DNA of 64,000 nucleotides from Collinsella aerofaciens (GTDB lineage: Bacteria; Actinomycetota; Coriobacteriia; Coriobacteriales; Coriobacteriaceae). Both the position numbers and the translations under genes were made by a program. Of this stretch, positions 8,442-14,974 are shown one piece after another. Within the stretch, counting starts at the first letter, position 1. Each line of letters starts with the position of its first letter. Where the stretch lies: NCBI RefSeq assembly GCF_015670745.1, contig NZ_JADPCH010000011.1, forward strand, positions 1 through 64,000, in the 5' to 3' direction. The notes under the pieces were generated by a model. The model was not told the origin of the DNA, searched no databases, and saw only the letters and a program-made list of their open reading frames with translations.

Positions 8442-9680
8442 CTATGCGGCGGGCAGCTCGATGGTGAATATCGTGTGTTCGGGCGTCGATTCACATGCAA
8501 CGGTACCGCCGTGCGCGCATACGATCTCCTTGGCGATGGCAAGCCCCAGTCCAGCGCCGCCGCGATTGGTCGCACGCGCCGCATCCAGGCGATAGAACTT
8601 CTCAAAGATCACCTTGAGCTTTGCCTCAGGGATGGGATCGCCCTGATTGATAAAGCGCACGCGCACGCCACCGCCGTCCCGGCGTCTGGCCTCGATCGTG
8701 ATGGTCGAGCCCTCATAGCTATAGGCAACGGCGTTTTTCATGATGTTGTTGAACACGCGAGCCATCTTGTCGCCATCCACGAGCACCGTCAGGTCCTCGC
8801 GAATATCAACTTGGGCTTCCTTATGCTGCTCGTTGAGGATGGGATAGAACTCGTCAGCCACCTGAGCCAGCAGCAACCCCAGATCAACATAGCCGCGCGT
8901 GAGCACGATATCGTGGAAGTCAAAGCGCGTGATATCGAAGAACTCTTCGATGAGCGCATCGAGCCGGTGCGCTTTGTCGAGAGCCACGCCCGTAAAGTGC
9001 GCACGTTGCTCAACCGGCAGCTCAGGAGCCTCTTGCAGCAGCGAAAGATAGCCCACCACACTGGCAAGCGGGGTGCGTAGGTCATGTGCCAAGTACGTGA
9101 CCAGATCGTCCTTGCGATGCGACTCGTCACGCAGAGCTTGCTGCACCTTGCGCTCACGGTCACGCACGCGGTTAAGGGCGCCCTCGACCTCCAAGAAGTC
9201 GCCGTCGATGTTATCCCAGGTGTCGGGGTGATCGATCAGGCGATCTTGAATACGAGCGGCCAGCACACAATCGGCATGCTGCTCGCCCTGCTCGTAGCCC
9301 TGGTAGTACAGGGCGCGGCCACACAAGAACAGCACGCACGCGGCAAGCGCCAGCACAAAGCCAAGCATGTTGAATACAAAGCCGGCATCGAACAGCACCG
9401 GCCCTTCGATGCCGCCGAGCGCCATGGCGCCAATCGCCAACGTCATGGCCCACGCGGCGCCGCCAATCACCACGCAGCGGCACACGATCTCAAATCGATC
9501 GATCAGCAAAAAGCCGACAAGCAGCACCGCCAAGATTCCGACGATGTTGTCGATGCCAATCAGCAGCAGGCTCAGCAAAAAGAGCAGCACCGTTGCAAGC
9601 GCGCGGTTGTCGACGACCAACCTCACGTATTCAAAGAGCCGATCAGGCACCTCGAACGCTTGCCTATCGTCTTTTGTCAT
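8442..9680 (-). CDS. VanS-like sensor histidine kinase
   Basis: Sensor kinase of about 412 residues with several hydrophobic helices in the first 140 residues and almost no external domain, so it probably senses the membrane or another membrane protein. Phosphoacceptor segment: YLAHDLRTPLASVVGYLSLL. ATPase motifs: NNIMKNAVAYS (N box) and NRGGAGLGLAIAKEIV (G2). The start at 9680 fits a GAGG motif about 10 bases upstream; upstream in-frame sequence overlaps the regulator gene. It follows its regulator by 26 bp. The pair is divergent from a D-Ala-D-Ala carboxypeptidase, hinting at cell-wall control. Confidence 0.9.
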   Translation of the reverse strand: MTKDDRQAFEVPDRLFEYVRLVVDNRALATVLLFLLSLLLIGIDNIVGILAVLLVGFLLIDRFEIVCRCVVIGGAAWAMTLAIGAMALGGIEGPVLFDAGFVFNMLGFVLALAACVLFLCGRALYYQGYEQGEQHADCVLAARIQDRLIDHPDTWDNIDGDFLEVEGALNRVRDRERKVQQALRDESHRKDDLVTYLAHDLRTPLASVVGYLSLLQEAPELPVEQRAHFTGVALDKAHRLDALIEEFFDITRFDFHDIVLTRGYVDLGLLLAQVADEFYPILNEQHKEAQVDIREDLTVLVDGDKMARVFNNIMKNAVAYSYEGSTITIEARRRDGGGVRVRFINQGDPIPEAKLKVIFEKFYRLDAARATNRGGAGLGLAIAKEIVCAHGGTVACESTPEHTIFTIELPAA

Positions 9681-9706
9681 ATCAAGATCCTCACAAGCGA
9701 AAAGCG

Positions 9707-10402
9707 TTATTCGATGATGTAGCCGACGCCCCAGACGTTTTTGATAAAGCGTGGCTTTTGTGCGTCGTCGCCGATCTTTTCGCGCAAGTGGCGAATATGC
9801 ACCATCACCGTATTGTTGGAGCCGGGCATAAAGTCCTCGTTCCACACCGCGCGGAACAGGTCCTCCACGGCCACCACGCTGCCGCGATGCTCGACCAGAT
9901 ACAGCAAGATTGAATACTCGGTGGGCGTGAGGCGAACCGGTGAACCGTCCACTGTCACGGAACGAGCATCGCGGTTGATCTCCAAGCCGTCGAGCTGAAT
10001 GGTCGGCGACTCAGCCGCCTGTGCACGGCTACCGTAGCTGGTGTAGCGGCGAAGCTGAGCGTGCACGCGCGCGATGAGCTCCAGCGGACGGAACGGCTTA
10101 ACCACGTAATCGTCCGCGCCAAGCGAAAGGCCCCCGATCTTGTCTTGCTGGGCATCGCGCGCCGTCAGCATGATCACGGGATAGGTATGGCTGGAACGGA
10201 TCGTACGCAGCAGCTCAAACCCATCGATATCGGGCAGCATGACATCAAGCAGCGCCAGATCGAACTCCTGCTCCAAAATCGCCTTGGCAGCATCGGCCCC
10301 GCTATAGGCAATCTGGACATCAAAGCCCTCTTTTGTAAGGTAGATGCCAACCAAGTCGGCGATGGCCTTCTCGTCATCAACTACCAAAATGCGCTCGTTC
10401 AT
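9707..10402 (-). CDS. VanR-like OmpR-family response regulator
   Basis: A 231-residue regulator with receiver domain (ILVVDDEKAI, phosphoacceptor in DLALLDVMLPDIDG, YVVKPFRPLE) and a C-terminal winged helix (RLTPTEYSILLYLVEHRG and NTVMVHIRHLREKIGDD). It starts the operon with the kinase gene at 8442-9680. A divergent promoter region of about 200 bp separates it from the carboxypeptidase gene, a natural target by position. Confidence 0.93.
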   Translation of the reverse strand: MNERILVVDDEKAIADLVGIYLTKEGFDVQIAYSGADAAKAILEQEFDLALLDVMLPDIDGFELLRTIRSSHTYPVIMLTARDAQQDKIGGLSLGADDYVVKPFRPLELIARVHAQLRRYTSYGSRAQAAESPTIQLDGLEINRDARSVTVDGSPVRLTPTEYSILLYLVEHRGSVVAVEDLFRAVWNEDFMPGSNNTVMVHIRHLREKIGDDAQKPRFIKNVWGVGYIIE

Positions 10403-10554
10403 GCGTGCTCCTCTCGCGCTCCATTATGCCTGAGGCGACGCACGCCACACACAACAAGCGTGGGTGATTAAGTCGGCCTTAAGCACCCTTGTGCCCGTTC
10501 GGGTGCGGATGTGGGCCAAGCGCGCACGCGATGATCGCCGACGCCGGCAAACGA

Positions 10555-10560
10555 TATACT
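10555..10560 (+). promoter_or_regulatory. Putative -10 element of the carboxypeptidase gene
   Basis: TATACT matches the -10 consensus at five of six positions in an otherwise GC-rich region. No convincing -35 is seen 16-18 bp upstream, which would suit an activator-dependent promoter. A start site near 10567 would exclude start codons at 10491 and 10531 and favour the GTG at 10600. Confidence 0.5.
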
Positions 10561-10599
10561 CTAGTTTCAGAAGAGACCATCCCGTCGAAAGCGAAATCT

Positions 10600-11940
10600 G
10601 TGAAGTCCCTCACCTCTTTTGCAAAGCGCTCAGCCCAGCTTGCCGCCGGCTTTGTCTGCGCTATCGCCCTTGCCGCTGGCGCGCCCACCGTCGCCGGCGC
10701 CCAAGTGCTCACGACCGACAATGTTTGCGGCAAAACCGCCGATGCGCGCGGCATCACGGCCGAAAACCTGCCCGATATCGATGCGACCAATGCCCTCGTC
10801 ATGGGCAAAGACGGCACCGTCTACTATGGGCGCGGCGCCGATGAGCAGGTCAAGATTGCCTCGATCACCAAGGTCATGACCGCAATCCTAACCGTCGAGA
10901 ATTGCAAGATGGACGAGAAGGTCACGGTGAGCAACGCCGCAGCCACCGTGGGCAATTCGACCGCCGGCTTGCTCGAAGGCGACAAGCTTACCGTGGAGCA
11001 GGCGCTGCGCGGCCTGATGATTCCCTCGGGCAACGACGCCGCCATCGTGCTCGCCGAATATGTGGGCAAGAAGATCGACCCTAAGACCAAAGACGCCGAG
11101 GCCACATTTGTGAAGGCCATGAACGAGCGCGCTAAGAAGCTCGGCTGCACCGGTACGCTTTTTGAAAACCCGCATGGTCTGGACTTTGATGAGTGGGCTG
11201 GCGATATGCACTCAACCGCACACGACGTAGCGCTGATGATGCAGGAGGCCATGAAAAACGACACGATCCGCGAGGTCGTAGCGAGCGAGGATTCCTGGAT
11301 CGAGGTCACGGGCGCCGACGGCACCGACCATTCGCATTCCATGGACACGCATAACTATTTGCTGGGCCAAGATGGCAACATCGGTGGCAAGACTGGCACC
11401 ACCGACGATGCAGGCTATTGCTTTACGAGCGCCTACAACCGCGACGGCGACGAGATCTACACCGTTATTTTGAACTCCACCACCACCGATCAGCGCTTTA
11501 CCGATACCGCCACCCTTGCCAACTGGTACTACGACCACAAGGTGACGGTCGCAATCGCCAACACGCAAGAAAAGACCGTCAACGGCAACCCGCTTATGGC
11601 GCGCATTAGTCAAACCGACTGGACGGATAAGACAATCGACGCCACGCTCGCCGATCCCACGGCGCAAGCGACCGTGTTTTCTCTTGCCGGCGAGGTGACC
11701 GAAAAGGTTAGCTACGACGATCTTTCGGGCACGGTGCATGTGGGCGACAAGGTGGGCAGCGTTACACTCAAGCAGGACGGCACCAAGATTGCCGTCGTGG
11801 ATTTGGTTGCCGACGAGGAAGGCTCGGGGCCGAATCCCATTGAATGGCTGCTCGTGAAGCTCGATCGCTTGGGCCGCCGCATCGACAACCGCCCACTCAC
11901 GGCAGAAAGCGAGACCGTAGCCAAGGCGCCCGAGGTGTAG
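10600..11940 (+). CDS. Secreted serine D-Ala-D-Ala carboxypeptidase (PBP5/DacA family)
   Basis: Trims the terminal D-Ala from peptidoglycan stem peptides outside the membrane. Active-site motifs are in order: SxxK in ASITKVMT, SxN in SGNDA and KTG in GGKTGTTDDAG. A signal peptide reads directly from the GTG at 10600 (KSLTSFAKRSAQLAAGFVC onward to an AGAQ cleavage region). In-frame starts at 10489 and 10531 are possible, but they add a non-signal-like stretch and precede the likely -10. The C-terminal half resembles the PBP5 C-terminal beta domain and ends in an amphipathic stretch rather than a clear transmembrane helix. It is divergent from a VanRS-like pair and followed by a terminator. Confidence 0.92.
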   Translation: MKSLTSFAKRSAQLAAGFVCAIALAAGAPTVAGAQVLTTDNVCGKTADARGITAENLPDIDATNALVMGKDGTVYYGRGADEQVKIASITKVMTAILTVENCKMDEKVTVSNAAATVGNSTAGLLEGDKLTVEQALRGLMIPSGNDAAIVLAEYVGKKIDPKTKDAEATFVKAMNERAKKLGCTGTLFENPHGLDFDEWAGDMHSTAHDVALMMQEAMKNDTIREVVASEDSWIEVTGADGTDHSHSMDTHNYLLGQDGNIGGKTGTTDDAGYCFTSAYNRDGDEIYTVILNSTTTDQRFTDTATLANWYYDHKVTVAIANTQEKTVNGNPLMARISQTDWTDKTIDATLADPTAQATVFSLAGEVTEKVSYDDLSGTVHVGDKVGSVTLKQDGTKIAVVDLVADEEGSGPNPIEWLLVKLDRLGRRIDNRPLTAESETVAKAPEV

Positions 11941-11969
11941 GGCTGGGGGAACATTACATTTGAGATTGG

Positions 11970-11997
11970 AGAGGCGTCCAACGGGGCGCCTCTTTTT
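11970..11997 (+). terminator. Rho-independent terminator of the carboxypeptidase gene
   Basis: The stem AGAGGCGTCC/GGGGCGCCTCT with loop AAC is followed by TTTTT, 30 bp after the stop codon. Confidence 0.85.
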
Positions 11998-12101
11998 GAA
12001 TACCTCTTAAACGGGATGCGTCAGAATCACCAAAGCGACATTGCTAGCCGTTTACCTTCGCTGTGTCTTTTCGGACCTTGAAAACGGGTCCACCGGGCAT
12101 G

Positions 12102-13253
12102 CTAGTAGATCCTTTCGACCTCCTTGGTCAAGGCCCTGAAAAGATCCCCAGCTGAGGGGTCTGCCCCAGGACACAGCGATTGCCAGGCACCCGTTTCTCC
12201 GATGGTGCCCGCACTCGTCATAACAAGATCGTCGCTCCGCCTGCGAATGGAGACACTAACGGAGCGGCCATTATGGAACCCATGGATATCGACTTTATTT
12301 ATGCGCCCATCAGCTAGATAACTAATCATGACATTGATGCTGTCACCATACTCCGGCAATTCGAAGCCGTGGGAATCCATCAATAGCTTCACGTCCTGAT
12401 GGTAAATGCGGGCCTCGACGACATTCTTGGGCATTTTCCCCGTCTTTGTTGGAGAGCAAAAGCTGATGCTTGGCTCCTCTTCGCTCACGCCTCGGTCAAA
12501 CCTAAGCATGCACGGGCATACCGACTCAATGGTTCGCAAGGCGTCCGCCGCGACCTTTTCCTCGGTAAACATCTCCACGTCGATGCCGTTTTCTTCCATA
12601 TAGGCACGGTTTTTACGTTGAAACTCTAGCCGAACCGCAGCCTCCCCATCTCCACGCTGTTCCCAATTTCCGGAGTCGGCGACATTTCGATCGAATGTAG
12701 AATCAACAGAACATGGCGCTTGCTGTTGAGTCGGATCACTGTCGCCGAGACGCCTTAGCTCGGAGCGTCTCATCAGTAGTGTCACAATATCAAACAGCCA
12801 ACCAAATCCAAAAAGGCCAAAGGTAAAGAGATATAGAAAGAAGCTACCCCACATCCGTGCATACGCCCTATGAGCGCCCGACCACCCAAGAAGGAAGCAT
12901 AGCAAAAGCGCCTTGTTCGCCCTGTCAACCGACGTAATCTCTCGAGTGAGAGATTTCTGTTCAGGCTTCGTCAAAGGTGTAATTTCATGCGATGAAACAG
13001 TAATTGAGGACGTCCTTGACGCCGAGCTCCGAGCGCCTGATTTAGCAACGGCGCGAGCGACATCCCCAACTCCGACGGTCGTTCTGCTGTATACGGCATT
13101 GTAAGCAGCCTTCTTCGGATTTTTGATCCACCCCATGCCCTTCTTACCATAGCCGGGGATTATCGCCCGCTTTACCGCGCGCTTCGCTCTGCCGGTCGTT
13201 CTTGCCTCGAGTGATGTCTTTAGATTCGGCTTACGCAGCCCGACCTTTACCAT
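12102..13253 (-). CDS. TM2-domain membrane protein with unknown soluble C-terminus
   Basis: A 383-residue protein of unknown function. A basic N-terminus includes PGYGKKGMGWIKNPKKAAYN (about residues 33-52). A Ser/Thr-rich linker follows, then a TM2 domain at about 113-162: NKALLLCFLLGWSGAHRAY, a second helix, and a WLFDIVTLL end, the usual two-helix hairpin. The 220-residue C-terminal part is soluble; I recognise no fold. The ATG at 13253 is preferred over an upstream in-frame start because GGAG lies 7-10 bases before it. It is isolated between a convergent terminator and a tRNA-Ser, and its base composition is slightly richer in A+T than its neighbours, which could mean transfer. Confidence 0.75.
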   Translation of the reverse strand: MVKVGLRKPNLKTSLEARTTGRAKRAVKRAIIPGYGKKGMGWIKNPKKAAYNAVYSRTTVGVGDVARAVAKSGARSSASRTSSITVSSHEITPLTKPEQKSLTREITSVDRANKALLLCFLLGWSGAHRAYARMWGSFFLYLFTFGLFGFGWLFDIVTLLMRRSELRRLGDSDPTQQQAPCSVDSTFDRNVADSGNWEQRGDGEAAVRLEFQRKNRAYMEENGIDVEMFTEEKVAADALRTIESVCPCMLRFDRGVSEEEPSISFCSPTKTGKMPKNVVEARIYHQDVKLLMDSHGFELPEYGDSINVMISYLADGRINKVDIHGFHNGRSVSVSIRRRSDDLVMTSAGTIGETGAWQSLCPGADPSAGDLFRALTKEVERIY

Positions 13254-13387
13254 ATTTCTACTCCATCCCCTAGGAACCCCACACCGGGGTGCACGAGCAC
13301 GCCTGGGTCTCCCCGTTTTCAAGCGCCCCGTGTTTGCCTAATGTTCACGCCCTTTCGGACTCTAATCCCCAGCCGCCATTCTTGATA

Positions 13388-13415
13388 ATAAAAAAGGGCC
13401 CCAAATGGGACCCTT
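13388..13415 (-). terminator. Terminator of tRNA-Ser
   Basis: AAGGGTCCC and GGGGCCCTT form a stem with loop ATTT, followed by TTTTTT on the minus strand. It lies 15 bp past the tRNA 3' end. Confidence 0.85.
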
Positions 13416-13429
13416 CTTCAAAGTCATAC

Positions 13430-13520
13430 TGGCGGAGAGCTGGGGATTCGAACCCCAGATGCCCTTTTGGGGCATACTCGCTTAGCAGGCGAGCACCTTC
13501 GGCCTCTCGGTCAGCTCTCC
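13430..13520 (-). tRNA. tRNA-Ser (anticodon GCT)
   Basis: Cloverleaf with acceptor GGAGAGC/GCTCTCC, a long variable arm as expected for serine, T-loop GGTTCGAATCC and an encoded CCA end. The anticodon loop contains TGCTAA, giving GCT. The acceptor stem pairs perfectly. There is no duplicated 3'-end cassette downstream, unlike the Arg, Leu and Phe genes. Confidence 0.95.
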
Positions 13521-13572
13521 GTAACAGCCGTTCTATAGTAACCAAACAGCCGAAGTTGGGCAAGGGGAATTT

Positions 13573-13617
13573 TGAGGCGTTTCCTCTTTTATCTCTCTTT
13601 TACCAGTAAACGCCTCA
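13573..13617. repeat. Inverted repeat with TGAGGCGTTT arms
   Basis: TGAGGCGTTT (13573-13582) and its complement (13608-13617) flank a 25-base pyrimidine-rich spacer. It lies between the ATPase gene and tRNA-Ser. No T run follows on either strand, so it is not a standard terminator. Confidence 0.6.
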
Positions 13618-13626
13618 GTCAATCAT

Positions 13627-13679
13627 CTCAATCTGTAACATCTGCAGGCCGTAATCCCCTCCAGATGTTACAGATTGAG
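13627..13679. repeat. Perfect 17-bp inverted repeat
   Basis: CTCAATCTGTAACATCT at 13627-13643 and its exact complement at 13663-13679 enclose 19 bases. It lies 50 bp past the stop codon of the ATPase gene. It could be a transcript 3'-end hairpin or a miniature inverted-repeat element. Only one copy is in the window. Confidence 0.7.
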
Positions 13680-13729
13680 ACAAAGATACAAGGACGGCCC
13701 CAGCGACAGCGCGGACAGCCCATTCTTTA

Positions 13730-14812
13730 TTAGTCCTCCTGAACGGTCTCCAACAGATAATCGCGCATGTACGGAATTGCAAACGAAACACGGCCATAGC
13801 CCGCGGGCTCAATCAACCCCGCATCGATCAGACGCTTGCGATATGACCCAACTTTGCTCGCCGACAAACCCATCTTCTTGGCAATATCGCCGTTGGCGAT
13901 ATCGACGCCCTCGCATTGAGCCATCGCCGCGAGATACTGAAACTGCCGTTCCGACACCCTGCGCAGCGCTGGGGCAATCACCATAGCATTAAAGCTATCA
14001 AGAGCCGCCTGGATACCCTTACGAGCCGCCTCTTCGCTCACGCTCTCCGCCCCACTGCGCGCAGCAACCTGCCAAGCGTAATATCCGACCAGCTGGACCA
14101 TAAAGGGATAGCCTGCCGAAGCTTTTGTTAATAGCTCAGCGGCACCTTTGTCGAGCTCCTTGCCCGCTCGTCTCATCGTATCCTCAAACGATCCGCCAAC
14201 TTCAAAATCGGAAAGCCGAGTAAGTTCAACATGTTTGGCTCGCTGAAGGAACGTCAACGTATCATCCACCACCACGCCATCTACCGATGTCGGCAGCCCG
14301 GCGAAAGCGAAAGCGACATTCGCTCCTTGGCGGATCAAGAGCTGCATCTCATTGCCTAGCTCGCGCATTTCCTCAGTTGAGGCATCCTGGATCTCGTCGA
14401 GCGTAATGAGCAGACCACCGCGCTTCGCAGCATCGTACATCGCCTCGCCCAGATGAGAGGCCGACTTCGACATCTCCATGGAGCCAAGGCTGACCCCTAA
14501 AATCGATGGGGAAATCGAGATTGATTCAAGACGAACGTTTCGCTGCAGAGCCTCGAGGATTCTATTGCAAAAACCAGCATTGGAGGCAACGTCAACGACC
14601 TCGAATCCTTTTTTGCGTGCAAGGTCACCCAATGCATTAAGGAGCACCGTTTTACCTGTGCCTCGGACGCCCGAGATGCGCATGAGTCGATCGGGGGCAC
14701 CAGGACCATTCTCAAGAGCCTCGGCAAAGTCATCCAAAACAGTGTCCCGTCCGATAAGCTCAGGCGGATTCATGCCCGCCGTTGGCTTAAAGGGGTTAAC
14801 AGCTTTCGTCAT
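13730..14812 (-). CDS. AAA ATPase with C-terminal winged helix
   Basis: A 360-residue protein with the layout of the archaeal-type ATPase/Orc1-like group. PPELIGRDTVLDDFAEAL is the typical entry box. Walker A is ISGVRGTGKTVLLNAL (about residues 47-62) and Walker B is GLLITLDEIQDAS. The C-terminal 90 residues form a winged helix (RQFQYLAAMAQCEGVDIANGD onward, then MGLSASKVGSYRKRLIDAGL), suggesting DNA binding. Such stand-alone ATPases are poorly characterised and often in accessory regions. The ATG at 14812 is preceded by a strong GAGGAGGG. Three 19-bp direct repeats lie immediately upstream (14830-14886), a possible binding site for the protein itself. Confidence 0.8.
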   Translation of the reverse strand: MTKAVNPFKPTAGMNPPELIGRDTVLDDFAEALENGPGAPDRLMRISGVRGTGKTVLLNALGDLARKKGFEVVDVASNAGFCNRILEALQRNVRLESISISPSILGVSLGSMEMSKSASHLGEAMYDAAKRGGLLITLDEIQDASTEEMRELGNEMQLLIRQGANVAFAFAGLPTSVDGVVVDDTLTFLQRAKHVELTRLSDFEVGGSFEDTMRRAGKELDKGAAELLTKASAGYPFMVQLVGYYAWQVAARSGAESVSEEAARKGIQAALDSFNAMVIAPALRRVSERQFQYLAAMAQCEGVDIANGDIAKKMGLSASKVGSYRKRLIDAGLIEPAGYGRVSFAIPYMRDYLLETVQED

Positions 14813-14829
14813 TCTGCCCTCCTCTGCTA

Positions 14830-14886
14830 GTTTTAATAACTTTAACAAAGTTTAGCAACTTTAGCAGAGTTTAACAGTTTTAGCAG
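14830..14886. repeat. Three tandem 19-bp iteron-like repeats
   Basis: Units at 14830-14848, 14849-14867 and 14868-14886 share the pattern AGTTTARCAACTTTAGCAG with few changes. Each holds two TTTA[AG][CT] cores. The six cores start at 14832, 14841, 14851, 14860, 14870 and 14879, alternating 9 and 10 bp, about one helical turn. The array ends 18 bp before the ATPase start codon. Such phasing is typical of operators or iterons bound side by side by one protein. Confidence 0.75.
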
Positions 14887-14974
14887 GCTCGGCGGCTTTA
14901 TGCCTTACCGATCCTGCCGGGTCCTCCCGCCCGCGCCGATGCAAATAGCGCGGTGCGGCCCCTCTATATCGCCC

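Noticed and set aside
14830-14886. CRISPR array
   Set aside because: Direct repeats of 19 bp abut without spacers and no cas gene is near.
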